NCBI RefSeq assembly: GCF_001682865.1
Contig: NZ_MAQX01000001.1
Span: 310,001-374,000, forward strand
Direction: 5' to 3'
Source of the DNA: Bacillus sp. FJAT-26390
GTDB taxonomy: Bacteria > Bacillota > Bacilli > Paenibacillales > Paenibacillaceae
DNA: 64,000 nt
Shown: one piece after another, positions 51,514 to 60,916 of the stretch
How the letters are laid out: every line of letters begins with the position of its first letter
Position numbering within the stretch: position 1 is the first letter of the stretch
Notes under the pieces: generated by a model
Told to the model about the DNA's origin: nothing
The model's input: only the letters and a program-made list of their open reading frames with translations
Databases searched by the model: none
Program-made: the position numbers and the translations under genes

Positions 51514-52917
51514 ATGTTATTCGTTCTTGTTGCGTTGTGGGCTATTGCGGCCATTATTTGGCTGTCAGATCGGCAAGCATCCATTAATCATTGGTTAGGC
51601 GCCGTAGCATTTAGCGGAGGGGCGGGGGCGCTTGCTGCTGTCCTTGATCTGCAATGGCTTCCTGCTGCAGCGGACGCGGGAATGAATGAGGTAGCGCAGC
51701 AGCTCCTCTACCGTTTGCAAGCGGTCTCTTCATTAGCCTCCTATTACGGTTTGCCTTATTCCTTCGCGCTGTTTGCTGTTGCTTACCGTCCGGTTCGAAT
51801 GACGAAGCGGCTGCAGCAGCTGTTGCCATTGTTGCTGCTCATACCGATCCTATTATGTATAGTGTTCACGCCTTTCTATACAGAATTGTACCCGATCTCC
51901 TTCAAAATAGTAGTCTGGTGGGCGGTGCCCTATATTCTCTATGGCGCGGTGCAAATACTTCTCAAGCGGCAGCTGCACGCGTCCTTCTCGCGCACGCATT
52001 GGATCATTTGCTCGGCGGTTCTGCCTCCGGTTATGTTCTGCATGGTTATGAATTACGTGCTGCCAAGCTTCGGGATGCTGCGCATGTGGGTTTATAATAC
52101 GTGGATTGTTGGTTTAGGGGTAACGGTATTCGTCATTGGGCTGTTCACATACGGCTTTATGGGTGTGCGGGTTAATATCGACCGGAGGAGATATGACTCT
52201 ACGCTTCGAGCGGTCACGTCGGGAACGGCCATTCTCAATCATGCGATTAAGAATGATGCCGGCAAAATGCGGCTGTTCTCGGAGAAGATGAAAGCGTACG
52301 CCTTAGAAACAAATCAGCAGGAGCTGCTTGCCGATATTGAAACGGTGCTTCATGCCTCCCGCCATATGCAGGAGATGCTGCAGCGCGTTCATCGTCGGAC
52401 GGAGGATTTAGTGCTGCGCGTCGAGACAACGGATTTGGCAGTGTTAGTCGAGCAAACGATAAAGGGGTATGAGCCTGCCCTAGGCAATATTAAGCTGCAT
52501 ACTTCGCTAAGCGAGGGCTGGAGCTGCCGCGTCGATCCGGCTCAGGTAGGCGAGGCGCTTGGCAATGTCGTTTCAAATGCTTTAGAGGCAATGAAGAACA
52601 AGGGAGAGCTGTATATCCAGCTCAGCGAGACGAAGCGAGAGCTCGTTATTGAAGTGCGTGATACCGGTCCCGGCATGGTCAAAAGCGAAATGGCTAAGGT
52701 GCTCGAACCGTTCTATACGACAAAAAGCGGAAGCGACACCAATTTTGGCCTTGGCCTTCCCTATGCCTATCATGTGATGCGCAAGCATAAGGGAATGCTT
52801 GATATGCGAAGTAAACCAGGTGTAGGCACATCCATCTATATGACGTTTCCTAAACGAAGCGTTCAAGCGGCAAAGACAGTAGTAATGGAAGCGGAAAGGA
52901 GTGAAGCCCATGGATAA
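51514..52917 (+). CDS. Membrane sensor histidine kinase
   Basis: 467 residues. Six or seven N-terminal membrane helices (about 1-215), a dimerisation domain with the phospho-acceptor His in AILNHAIKNDAGKM, an N-box GNVVSNALEAM, G1 EVRDTGPGM and G2 NFGLGLPYAYHV. AAGGAG precedes the ATG. It overlaps its response regulator by 8 bases. Signal unknown; it probably senses a membrane-associated cue because there is no large external domain. Confidence 0.9.
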   Translation: MLFVLVALWAIAAIIWLSDRQASINHWLGAVAFSGGAGALAAVLDLQWLPAAADAGMNEVAQQLLYRLQAVSSLASYYGLPYSFALFAVAYRPVRMTKRLQQLLPLLLLIPILLCIVFTPFYTELYPISFKIVVWWAVPYILYGAVQILLKRQLHASFSRTHWIICSAVLPPVMFCMVMNYVLPSFGMLRMWVYNTWIVGLGVTVFVIGLFTYGFMGVRVNIDRRRYDSTLRAVTSGTAILNHAIKNDAGKMRLFSEKMKAYALETNQQELLADIETVLHASRHMQEMLQRVHRRTEDLVLRVETTDLAVLVEQTIKGYEPALGNIKLHTSLSEGWSCRVDPAQVGEALGNVVSNALEAMKNKGELYIQLSETKRELVIEVRDTGPGMVKSEMAKVLEPFYTTKSGSDTNFGLGLPYAYHVMRKHKGMLDMRSKPGVGTSIYMTFPKRSVQAAKTVVMEAERSEAHG

Positions 52918-53608
52918 TATTCGGGTTTGGATCGTTGAGGATGATCCCGACTGGCTTCGCGGCCTCGTGGCCTATTTGAACAAGGAGCCTGATATCGAAG
53001 TAGTCTGGACGTCGAGCAAAGCAGAGGACGTAAGGCAGGCGCTGCTTGCCGGCAAGCAGCAGCCGACGCCAGCGGACGTTGTGCTAATGGACATTATGCT
53101 GGATGGCCGTCCGGAAGGCGTTCTGCTCGCCGAGGAGGCTGCCGCAGCCACAGGCTCGCGTGTCATTATGCTTACCTCTATGGAAGAGAAGGAGCTCATC
53201 TTCCGTTCGTTTCAGGCAGGAGCAATCGATTATCAAATCAAGTCCGATTTTGAAAATTTGCCTGAAGCCGTAAGGTCGGCTTTCCGGAGCCAGTCGCCGA
53301 TCAACGCTGCTGTGGCGGAGCGGATGCGTGAGGAATTTCGCAGGCTAAAGCTGCTCGAGCGCGAGTTCGAGGTTAAGAAGCTGGGCGATCTCATCACGCC
53401 GTCGGAGCTACAATTGCTTGATTTGATCGATCAAGGCTATACGCAGCCGCAGATTGCCGACAAGCTTGTCGTTTCGATCCGCACAGTCAAAAACCACGTT
53501 AATCATATTTTAAAAAAGCTGAATTTAACCGGTTCGCGAGAGGCGGCTAATAAAGCGAAAGAAATGGGCTTATTTCATAAGAAAAATGACGAGGATAGTA
53601 CCATATAA
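52910..53608 (+). CDS. LuxR/NarL-type response regulator
   Basis: 232 residues from an ATG at 52910 with AAAGGAG upstream. Receiver domain with D61 as phospho-acceptor (VVLMDIMLDG). C-terminal LuxR HTH (about 165-225: LITPSELQLLDLIDQGYTQP, IADKLVVSIRTVKNHVNHIL). The kinase stop lies within its first codons. The terminator at 53595 starts before its stop codon. Confidence 0.92.
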   Translation: MDNIRVWIVEDDPDWLRGLVAYLNKEPDIEVVWTSSKAEDVRQALLAGKQQPTPADVVLMDIMLDGRPEGVLLAEEAAAATGSRVIMLTSMEEKELIFRSFQAGAIDYQIKSDFENLPEAVRSAFRSQSPINAAVAERMREEFRRLKLLEREFEVKKLGDLITPSELQLLDLIDQGYTQPQIADKLVVSIRTVKNHVNHILKKLNLTGSREAANKAKEMGLFHKKNDEDSTI

Positions 53609-53627
53609 AGTTGGTACTATTTTTTTT
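53595..53627 (+). terminator. Terminator overlapping the response regulator stop codon
   Basis: The stem ATAGTACC / GGTACTAT is followed by seven T; the TAA stop is in its loop. Confidence 0.8.
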
Positions 53628-53669
53628 ATGTCATTTTTTTCAAAATGAAGGGGAAGGGAGGGGTTAAGG

Positions 53670-54380
53670 ATGGCGTTTGAAATGTTTTCGATTGCCCACT
53701 TTGCCGGTTTGGCCGCAGCTGTGATCCTATTTGCAGGCATTATCGTTTTTCGCAAACAGATGAGGGAGCCGGGCGTGAATCGAACCGTGCGTTATGGGCT
53801 GGCGAGCTTGTTGATCGTCTGCGAAGCTTCCCTACAGCTATCCTACTTGCTTGAGCATCAATGGGATGTAGGCTCTTTGCCCTTTCAGCTATGCAGCCTA
53901 ATGGTTTTGGTCAGCGCGGTGTTGCTGTTGACGAATAGAAAAAAGCTGAATGACATCGTTTTTTTTCTAGGGAGCATGGGCGCGCTTCAGGCACTGTTAA
54001 CCCCAAACTTAGATGAAGCCTTTCCTCACTTCCGTTATTTTCATTTTTTTATCGCGCATATTGCAATCGTTGGCGCTGCATTGTTTATACTTGCTGTGGA
54101 GCGATACCGGCCGACTTTTCGATCCGTAATGCGTGCAATCATTTGGCTGCATGTGCTTGCCATACCTGCGGCCATTACGAATACGATCTCAGGCACTACT
54201 AACTTTATGTTTTTGGCGCAAAAGCCAGGTACCGCATCTTTGCTTGATTTGCTGGCGCCATGGCCATGGTATTTGCTGCAGCTGGAGGCCATTGTTTTTG
54301 CCTTATGCATGCTGTTATATGCGGTCATATGGCTTCTGGACCGTTGGTTGAAAAGAGAGGGACAGACAGCCCGGTCATAA
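53670..54380 (+). CDS. YwaF/TIGR02206-family membrane protein
   Basis: 236 residues with about seven membrane helices; the conserved features LPFQLCSLMVLVSAVLL and ALQALLTPNL, and NFMFL with PWPWYLLQLE, match the YwaF family of integral membrane proteins of unknown function. GGAGGGG precedes the ATG. Confidence 0.82.
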   Translation: MAFEMFSIAHFAGLAAAVILFAGIIVFRKQMREPGVNRTVRYGLASLLIVCEASLQLSYLLEHQWDVGSLPFQLCSLMVLVSAVLLLTNRKKLNDIVFFLGSMGALQALLTPNLDEAFPHFRYFHFFIAHIAIVGAALFILAVERYRPTFRSVMRAIIWLHVLAIPAAITNTISGTTNFMFLAQKPGTASLLDLLAPWPWYLLQLEAIVFALCMLLYAVIWLLDRWLKREGQTARS

Positions 54381-54416
54381 TTACTTTTCGCGATGGGGAT
54401 AATGAACGGGTCTGGC

Positions 54417-54445
54417 TTGACAACCTATACGATATATAATAAAGT
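54417..54445 (+). promoter_or_regulatory. Possible promoter for the nitroreductase gene
   Basis: A perfect -35 TTGACA (54417) is followed at 17 bp by TAAAGT; a nearer TATAAT has unsuitable spacing, so the -10 is uncertain. Confidence 0.35.
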
Positions 54446-54529
54446 TACTAAAGTTAAGTAATTAATTATAGCTTTCGATTCGTGCAGCTAATTTTTATGA
54501 CACATGACATTTGAGAGGCAGGAGAAACA

Positions 54530-55132
54530 ATGACATCAGAAGCATTTTTGGACGCAGTCAAATCAAGACGCACTTTTTACGGTATTAGCAAAGAGGCAGT
54601 TATCTCTGACGACAAAATTGTAGAAATCGTGCAAGAGGCGGTTAAGCATACGCCATCCTCCTTCAATTCACAAAGCGCGCGAGTAGTTGTATTGCTCGGC
54701 GACAATCATGATAAGCTTTGGGATATTGCAACGAACACGCTTCGCGCTATCGTTCCGGCAGATCAATTCGAGGCGACTGAGCAAAAAATGGGTTCTTTCA
54801 AAAGCGGATACGGAACGGTTTTATTTTTTGAAGATAAAAACGTGGTTGACGGCCTAATGGCAAGCTTCCCTTCTTACGCGCAAAACTTCCCGATCTGGTC
54901 GCAGCAATCCTCGGGTATGCATCAGCTGGTTGTGTGGACTGCGCTTGAGAAAGAAGGCTTTGGAGCTTCGCTGCAGCACTACAATCCACTAATTGATACA
55001 GAAGTGAAGACAACTTGGTCTTTGCCTGATTCATGGCAGCTTGTTGCTCAAATGCCTTTCGGCAAACCAACGGCAGCACCTGGCGAGAAAGCTTTCCAAC
55101 CGATCGACGAGCGCGTAAAAGTATTTAAATAA
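54530..55132 (+). CDS. Nitroreductase family protein (Frm2/YfhC-like)
   Basis: 200 residues. FMN-binding features KSRRTFYGI and HTPSSFNSQSARVVVL, and FGASLQHYNP with SWQLVAQMPFGKP, mark the HBN/Frm2 subgroup of oxygen-insensitive nitroreductases. Uses NAD(P)H and FMN as cofactors. GGAG precedes the ATG; a terminator follows. Confidence 0.9.
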   Translation: MTSEAFLDAVKSRRTFYGISKEAVISDDKIVEIVQEAVKHTPSSFNSQSARVVVLLGDNHDKLWDIATNTLRAIVPADQFEATEQKMGSFKSGYGTVLFFEDKNVVDGLMASFPSYAQNFPIWSQQSSGMHQLVVWTALEKEGFGASLQHYNPLIDTEVKTTWSLPDSWQLVAQMPFGKPTAAPGEKAFQPIDERVKVFK

Positions 55133-55145
55133 GCTTGAATGACAG

Positions 55146-55174
55146 ATGGCGATCCTATGGGTCGCCATTTTTTT
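55146..55174 (+). terminator. Terminator after the nitroreductase gene
   Basis: The stem ATGGCGA / TCGCCAT with loop TCCTATGGG is followed by TTTTTT. Confidence 0.85.
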
Positions 55175-55252
55175 ATATGAGGTGGTTAAATGCTGGCGCT
55201 GGAATTATAATTTACATACGAAACTATGGCGAGTGGAGATAGGGGAGAGCAA

Positions 55253-55993
55253 TTGATAAAAGCAGTATATTTTGACTTGGACGACACCTTGTACGACCAG
55301 CTCCAACCGTTTCAGCTGGCGGTGCAAAGCACGGATTTGATCCACCATATCAACGAACAATTGCCTATAGAAGATCTATATAGGCGCATAAGGCGACATA
55401 GCGATCTTCTGTGGGAAAAACATATAAGCGGGCAAATGACGCTGGAGCAGCTCCGGATAGAGCGGACGGTTGCGGCGTTTAATGAGCTCAGCATAAAAGT
55501 AAAGGATGAAGCTGCTTTGCAGCTGCAGCGGAATTACGAGCTGGAGCAAACGCGCCTAACGCTCAGAGACGGCGCTGCTGCTTTGTTTGAGCAATTGAGA
55601 GATGGCGGCATGGATATCGGCTTAATTACGAACGGTCCCACCAAGCATCAAATGAACAAAATAAAAGCGCTGGAGCTTTTAAACTGGGTAGACGAGAAGG
55701 CTGTCTATATTTCGGATGGAATCGGCATGGCGAAGCCTGACCCCGACGTCTTTCATCATGTTCAGCAGCGCGCAGCCTATCTGCCAGAGCAAATGGTGTA
55801 TGTCGGAGATGCATGGCATAACGATATTGCGCCTTCCTCGCAAGCGGGTTGGTCTCCTATATGGCTGAATCCAAGAAGGCAGCAGCCAAATGCTTCGGAC
55901 AGCAACGTGAAATATATGGAATGTCGTGCCCTAAACGAAGTCATGCCGCTGGTCATGGCGTTAAATAATAGGGATACTGGCTGTTTGCTCTAA
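55253..55993 (+). CDS. HAD-family hydrolase (YjjG/haloacid dehalogenase type)
   Basis: 246 residues from a TTG at 55253 with AGGGGAG upstream; a longer ATG start at 55226 has none. HAD motif I FDLDDTLYD (nucleophile Asp and acid Asp), motif II LITNGPT, Lys in GMAKPDPDVF, motif IV VGDAWHNDI. A small helical cap lies between motifs I and II. It is a phosphatase on small metabolites, possibly nucleotides; substrate not known. Confidence 0.87.
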   Translation: MIKAVYFDLDDTLYDQLQPFQLAVQSTDLIHHINEQLPIEDLYRRIRRHSDLLWEKHISGQMTLEQLRIERTVAAFNELSIKVKDEAALQLQRNYELEQTRLTLRDGAAALFEQLRDGGMDIGLITNGPTKHQMNKIKALELLNWVDEKAVYISDGIGMAKPDPDVFHHVQQRAAYLPEQMVYVGDAWHNDIAPSSQAGWSPIWLNPRRQQPNASDSNVKYMECRALNEVMPLVMALNNRDTGCLL

Positions 55994-56018
55994 AAACATG
56001 TACAATAAAAACCGATAT
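55991..56018 (+). promoter_or_regulatory. Sigma-D (motility) promoter for the lytic transglycosylase
   Basis: TAAA (55991-55994), 16-bp spacer, ACCGATAT (56011-56018), one mismatch from the sigma-D consensus TAAA-N14-16-GCCGATAT. The -35 overlaps the stop codon of the HAD gene. The transglycosylase starts 53 bases downstream. Confidence 0.7.
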
Positions 56019-56070
56019 ACTTAGAGTAAATACGACTACATACTTGAAATCGTACAGCTAGGAGGAAATC

Positions 56071-56745
56071 ATGAGTATTGACCCTCGGATTATAAAAACG
56101 TTACTGCAGCTTCAGCTTTCTCCGAGCCTGGATTTGCAAGCCGCATCAAACCCCTTGCAAGCAACGACCGGCGACGGCTCTGGTTCCTTATTTGATACGT
56201 TATTAAATCAATATATGTCAGACATCTCATCTGAAAATGGCGCGTCAGCTCCGATTCTTCCGGCAGATGCGCTTGCACAGCTTTCTTCGCTGAACGGCCT
56301 GCCGAACGTTTCTTACATCGGTTCTGGGGATACTAACCGCACGCCAAGCGAATATGACGAGCTGATCCAGCTAGCCTCCGCCAAGTACGGCGTAGATGCT
56401 GCCTTGATCCAAGCGGTCATCCAGACCGAGTCCGGCTTTCGTCCGGATGCAGAGTCCGGTGCAGGCGCAAAGGGCCTTATGCAGCTAATGGACGGTACCG
56501 CAAGAGGGCTTGGCGTCACCAATTCATTTGATCCCGCGCAGAACATTGAGGGCGGGACTAAATATTTGTCGATGCTCTTAAAAAAATATAACGGGAACGA
56601 GCAGGTTGCCCTGGCAGCTTATAACGCCGGTCCTGGACGTGTGGACCGGACAGGCATTCGAACGAATGAGCAGCTCATACAAAATCTTGAAGCGCTGCCG
56701 GAAGAGACGCAGCGATATGTTGCAAAAGTGATTCAAGCTAAGTAA
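56071..56745 (+). CDS. Lytic transglycosylase (CwlQ/YjbJ-like)
   Basis: 224 residues. An N-terminal low-complexity region (1-110) is followed by an SLT domain (about 112-222: YGVDAALIQAVIQTESGFRP with the catalytic Glu, AGAKGLMQLMDGTARGLG, LAAYNAGPGRVDR). It cleaves peptidoglycan glycan strands. There is no classic signal peptide, as in Bacillus CwlQ. TAGGAGG precedes the ATG. A sigma-D-type promoter suggests expression with flagellar genes. Confidence 0.87.
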   Translation: MSIDPRIIKTLLQLQLSPSLDLQAASNPLQATTGDGSGSLFDTLLNQYMSDISSENGASAPILPADALAQLSSLNGLPNVSYIGSGDTNRTPSEYDELIQLASAKYGVDAALIQAVIQTESGFRPDAESGAGAKGLMQLMDGTARGLGVTNSFDPAQNIEGGTKYLSMLLKKYNGNEQVALAAYNAGPGRVDRTGIRTNEQLIQNLEALPEETQRYVAKVIQAK

Positions 56746-56838
56746 AACGGCAGTATTAAGATCACGATTTTGTTTTCTGCCACGCAGGCGGAAGCAATCG
56801 ATGATCTTTTTCTTTTTTGGAAAGGAGATCATTCCGCG

Positions 56839-57987
56839 ATGTTATATTTTGATCACTGTGCTTCAACGCCGCCTTATGATGATGTCGTGCAGACGATGAT
56901 GGAGGTTATGAAGTCGCAATATGCGAATCCTTCATCCCTTCACCGTGCCGGCACCGATGCTGATAAATTAATCGAACGCTCAAGGGCGCTCCTCGCGGAG
57001 CGTCTGCAAACGAAAAGAGGCAAATGGATATTTACATCAGGCGGGACCGAATCCAACAATTTAGCGATAAAGGGCGCCGCTCGCCAGTATGCGGGCCGTG
57101 GCAAACATCTTATTACGACCCAGATTGAGCATGCTTCCGTGTACGAATCGTTCGCCCAGCTAGAGCAAGAGGGCTTTCGCGTCACTTATTTGCCTGTAAG
57201 CGAGTCAGGCCATGTACGATTAGAGCAAGTAGAAGAGGCTCTTACGGAGGAGACCATCCTGGTCAGCGTCATGCACATCAACAATGAAATCGGATCGATG
57301 CAGCCAATAGAAGCCATCGGACGTCTGCTCAAGCGCTATCCGAAAACCTTGTTCCACGTCGACGCGGTGCAAAGCATCGGTAAGCAGCCAATTCTTATCG
57401 AGGATTGGGGAATCGATCTGCTCAGCGGATCAGCTCATAAGCTTAGGGGACCAAAAGGGGTAGGTTTTCTTTATGTCAGCGACGGCATAACGCTGCAACC
57501 GATGCTTTCGGGAGGCTCGCAGGAGTATGGCAGCCGCCCCGGCACGCAAAATGTGCCAGGCATCGTTGCATCCGCTAAGGCGCTGCGCATGTCGCTTGAG
57601 TCGATGGAGCAACGGGAGAAGCGAATGAAGCTGCTTAAGCAAAAGCTCATTCGGCTTATAGGCGAACTGCCGGAGCTTAAGCTTAATGGCGGAGAGCCGA
57701 CCGCTTCGCATATCGTCCATTTTTCTTATCCCGGCATGAAGCCCGAGGTTATCATTCATATGCTGGAGCAGCATGATATAATGGCTTCAACCAAATCTGC
57801 TTGCTCCTCTAAGGACGACAAGCCTAGCCGCGTGCTGCTGGCAATAGGAGCAAGCCGCGAGCAGGCAACAGGAGGAGTGCGGATAAGCTTTGGGGATGAA
57901 CATGAGGAGCGGGATATCGATGCCTTAGGCAAGGCGCTGCGCGCCGTTGTCTTGCAATTGAAGCCGCTTGAGAGGAGATTGACTTAA
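56839..57987 (+). CDS. Cysteine desulfurase (NifZ/IscS-type), partner of ThiI
   Basis: 382 residues from an ATG at 56839 with AAAGGAG upstream. PLP enzyme: FTSGGTESNNLAIKG, MHINNEIGSMQPI, PLP lysine K201 in SGSAHKLRGPKG, and catalytic Cys C322 in STKSACSSKDDK. It gives sulfur from cysteine to ThiI. The next gene starts 2 bases after its stop, the Bacillus nifZ-thiI arrangement. Confidence 0.92.
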   Translation: MLYFDHCASTPPYDDVVQTMMEVMKSQYANPSSLHRAGTDADKLIERSRALLAERLQTKRGKWIFTSGGTESNNLAIKGAARQYAGRGKHLITTQIEHASVYESFAQLEQEGFRVTYLPVSESGHVRLEQVEEALTEETILVSVMHINNEIGSMQPIEAIGRLLKRYPKTLFHVDAVQSIGKQPILIEDWGIDLLSGSAHKLRGPKGVGFLYVSDGITLQPMLSGGSQEYGSRPGTQNVPGIVASAKALRMSLESMEQREKRMKLLKQKLIRLIGELPELKLNGGEPTASHIVHFSYPGMKPEVIIHMLEQHDIMASTKSACSSKDDKPSRVLLAIGASREQATGGVRISFGDEHEERDIDALGKALRAVVLQLKPLERRLT

Positions 57988-57989
57988 AC

Positions 57990-59210
57990 TTGCTTTATGA
58001 TCAAATTGTGCTCCGTTACGGAGATTTAATGGTAAAGGGAAGAAACCGCAATAAATTCGAGAAGCGAATGCTTGATCAAGTGAAGCAAGCTTTGCTCCCT
58101 TATGAGCATATTACTTATTTCAAATCTTTTGGACGGCTGTTTGTCAAATTGAACGGACATCCCTATGGGCCTGTTGCGGATCGCTTGAAGGATTTGTTTG
58201 GCATCGTTTCATTAAGTCCGGTCATGAGCACGGAGCTTGACCTTGAGAAAATAAGAGCAGCGGCGCTTGCCCTTATGCAGTCATTGCCGGAGCAGCCGGC
58301 TACGTTTAAAGTAAGCGCCAAGCGAGCTTGGAAGCCATTCCCGCATAACTCGCAGGAAATGAATCATTTGGTTGGGGGCTACGTGCTGCAAGCGATGCCG
58401 GGTCTTAAAGTAAATGTAAGCAAGCCTGAGGTTGAACTGCGGGTGGATATCCAAGAGGAAGCGACTTACGTATTCTACGATGTTATACCGGGCGCAGGCG
58501 GATTTCCGTTCGCATCGAACGGCAAAGCGATGCTGCTGCTCTCTGGCGGCATAGACAGCCCCGTAGCAGGCTGGCTTGCGCTGCGCAAAGGGCTTGAGGT
58601 GGAAGCCGTCCATTTCCACAGCTACCCATTCACAAGCGAGCAGGCAAAGGATAAGGTGATCGAGCTTGCAAAACGTTTGTCGTATTTTAGCGGGGAGCCG
58701 ATCAAGCTTCATCTGGTTCCCTTTACTGAGATTCAAACGACTTTGGTGCAAGCAAAAAGCGACAACCTGATCATTACGTTAATGCGAAGAGCGATGCTGC
58801 GCATTACGGAGCAGCTAGCGGAGCGCAATGGGGCAAACGGCATCGTTACGGGAGAAAGCTTAGGACAGGTGGCGAGCCAAACACTCCCAAGCATGAACGC
58901 GATCGGCCGGGCAACAGAACTGCCGCAGCTCAAACCGTTAATTATGATGGACAAGCATGAGATCATTCGGCTCGCGGAGAGAATCGGTACGTACGGGACG
59001 TCGATTTTGCCCTATGAGGATTGCTGTACGTTATTTTTGCCAAAATCGCCAAGCACGAATCCAAACCTTAGAATTGTTGAGAAGCTCGAGGCATTAATTC
59101 CGAATTATTCGCAATTGCTTAAGGATGCAGTAGAAGGCACCGAGCAGCTGCTCCTATCGCCTGAATTACAAACGACGGTGCAAACGGCGGGCGAGGATAG
59201 TTGGTTTTAG
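57990..59210 (+). CDS. thiI: tRNA 4-thiouridine synthase ThiI
   Basis: 406 residues from a TTG with AGAGGAG upstream. N-terminal ferredoxin-like and THUMP domain (about 1-165), then a PP-loop ATPase (MLLLSGGIDSPVAGW, about 178-192) that adenylates uridine-8 of tRNA. It has no C-terminal rhodanese, as in other Gram-positive ThiI that take sulfur straight from NifZ. Length is normal for that type. Confidence 0.95.
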   Translation: MLYDQIVLRYGDLMVKGRNRNKFEKRMLDQVKQALLPYEHITYFKSFGRLFVKLNGHPYGPVADRLKDLFGIVSLSPVMSTELDLEKIRAAALALMQSLPEQPATFKVSAKRAWKPFPHNSQEMNHLVGGYVLQAMPGLKVNVSKPEVELRVDIQEEATYVFYDVIPGAGGFPFASNGKAMLLLSGGIDSPVAGWLALRKGLEVEAVHFHSYPFTSEQAKDKVIELAKRLSYFSGEPIKLHLVPFTEIQTTLVQAKSDNLIITLMRRAMLRITEQLAERNGANGIVTGESLGQVASQTLPSMNAIGRATELPQLKPLIMMDKHEIIRLAERIGTYGTSILPYEDCCTLFLPKSPSTNPNLRIVEKLEALIPNYSQLLKDAVEGTEQLLLSPELQTTVQTAGEDSWF

Positions 59211-59225
59211 CGTTATACAACGAAA

Positions 59226-59265
59226 AAAAAGCAGGAATCCCGTTAATGGGATTCGCTGCTTTTTT
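59226..59265. terminator. Terminator between thiI and the TerC gene
   Basis: The stem AAAAAGCAGGAATCCC / GGGATTCGCTGCTTTTT, with one bulged G and loop GTTAAT, contains the minus-strand TAA stop. Confidence 0.85.
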
Positions 59266-59938
59266 GTTGAGCTTGTTTTTTCTTGCTCTTATTGGTTAAT
59301 AAACCAGCGACAATCGTAATGATAATGACAAGAATTACGAATGCCCAGAAGATTAGCTGGTTTTCGAAAAATGCTTTGAACGCTTTTTCATGCGTTATCA
59401 TCTTGGCAGCCGTATAAGCGAGTACCGCGGAACCGAGATATACGATCCATTCAAACCGATTGATCAGCTTAATGAAGATCGTGCTTCCCCATACAACGAC
59501 GGGTACGCTAATTATTAGTCCTAGAACGACGAGCAGCGTATCGCCATGTGCTGCGCCCGCAACCGCGATGACGTTATCGATTCCCATTGCTGCGTCGGCA
59601 ATAATGATTGTCCGTATCGATTGCCAAAGCGTGTTGCCTGATTTGATGCCATCATGAGCATCTTCCTGCACGAGAAGCTTGTAAGCGATCCATACTAAGA
59701 GGAGGCCTCCTACAAGATTTAACCAAGGAACGTTCAGGAGCTGAACGACGAGCAGGGTGGCGATGATCCGAATGCCGACTGCACCTGCAGTTCCCCAAAT
59801 AACGGCTTTCTTTTGCTGTTCCTTCGGCAGGTTTCGTGCTGCTAGCCCTATAACGATGGCGTTGTCTCCGGCCAAAATAAGGTCGATGAAAACGATGGTC
59901 AGCAGGGCGGAGAAAAACTCGACTGAAAATAGTTCCAT
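59243..59938 (-). CDS. TerC-family membrane protein (YjbE type)
   Basis: 231 residues from an ATG at 59938 with AAGGAGGGAG upstream. Seven membrane helices. TerC acidic motifs: VFIDLILAGDNAIVIG and IIIADAAMGIDNVIAVAG. The family exports Mn2+ or supplies metal to exported enzymes. A paralogue is divergent at 60086. Confidence 0.88.
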   Translation of the reverse strand: MELFSVEFFSALLTIVFIDLILAGDNAIVIGLAARNLPKEQQKKAVIWGTAGAVGIRIIATLLVVQLLNVPWLNLVGGLLLVWIAYKLLVQEDAHDGIKSGNTLWQSIRTIIIADAAMGIDNVIAVAGAAHGDTLLVVLGLIISVPVVVWGSTIFIKLINRFEWIVYLGSAVLAYTAAKMITHEKAFKAFFENQLIFWAFVILVIIITIVAGLLTNKSKKKQAQQKSSESH

Positions 59939-60085
59939 AAGTAATCTCCCTCCTTCCAAATACAAGCAAGCTTCAAGTCAACACTCAATACGAATGCTGA
60001 TAAAGATGGATTCATTTTTTTCTTTTTTATTTCGGACATATTCCCGACAGCTTGTTCATACAGCTGATAAGAGGGGGGATGCAGC

Positions 60086-60748
60086 TTGGACAGCGTCATT
60101 ATATTTATCGAAATCGTCTTAATTAATGTATTGCTTAGCGGAGATAATGCCATTGTCATTGCCATGGCAAGCGGCCAGCTCCCGCCTGAGCAGCGCAAGC
60201 GCGCCGTATGGTGGGGGGCATTAGCTGCCGTAGGACTCAGGTGCATTTTAACCTTGGTAGCCATCAAGCTGCTGCAGGTGCCTTTTTTGCAAGCGATCGG
60301 AGCCGTTTTATTGTTTTATATCGCCGTTAAGCTGCTTGCGGAGGCTGGAGGACAACAGGATTCGCATACGGTAAAAAAAGCGAAAACGATCGGTCAAGCG
60401 ATCTGGACAATCGTCGTGGCTGATTTCGTTATGAGCCTGGATAACGTGCTGGCGATCGCTGCTGTCGCCGATGGCGACCCTGTTCTTATTTTGCTCGGAA
60501 TCGCGCTCAGCATACCTATGATCATTTGGGGAAGCCAGATGCTCGGCAAGCTTTTGCAAAAATTCCCTGCTCTCTCTTATATAGGAGCTGCCTTGCTTGC
60601 TTATGCCGCCGGAGGCATGCTCATGCATGATCCCGGCCTCGATAAATGGCTGTTTCATGGCTCCAAAACGCTTGCAGAAGCGATTCCGCTGCTCTGCGTA
60701 CCGCTTGTCATTGCACTGGCAGTTGTCAAAAAAAAGCCTATATTATAA
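60086..60748 (+). CDS. TerC-family membrane protein (YjbE type), second copy
   Basis: 220 residues from a TTG with AGGGGGG 7 bases upstream. Seven helices; EIVLINVLLSGDNAIVIAMA and IVVADFVMSLDNVLAIAAVA. It is divergent from the first TerC gene and differs in the loops. The intergenic 59939-60085 shows no yybP-ykoY manganese riboswitch. Confidence 0.88.
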   Translation: MDSVIIFIEIVLINVLLSGDNAIVIAMASGQLPPEQRKRAVWWGALAAVGLRCILTLVAIKLLQVPFLQAIGAVLLFYIAVKLLAEAGGQQDSHTVKKAKTIGQAIWTIVVADFVMSLDNVLAIAAVADGDPVLILLGIALSIPMIIWGSQMLGKLLQKFPALSYIGAALLAYAAGGMLMHDPGLDKWLFHGSKTLAEAIPLLCVPLVIALAVVKKKPIL

Positions 60749-60763
60749 TGTTTATAGCCTGCC

Positions 60764-60799
60764 CCGTTTACTCAAAATATTGAGGAACGGTTTTTTTTT
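60764..60799 (+). terminator. Terminator after the second TerC gene
   Basis: The stem CCGTTTACTCAA / TTGAGGAACGG with an AATA loop is followed by nine T. Confidence 0.82.
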
Positions 60800-60916
60800 G
60801 CGGATAGCCTCGCTACGTACTGGTATTTTTGCCTCAGTTCCATTAAACTAATATAGATAAAAACTGTCGTCTTTCGTCAAGATATGCGATTGGCGTTGTA
60901 AGGAGCGGAAGCGCAA

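Noticed and set aside
59939..60085. Possible yybP-ykoY riboswitch between the TerC genes
   Set aside because: None of the conserved yybP-ykoY segments is visible on either strand.
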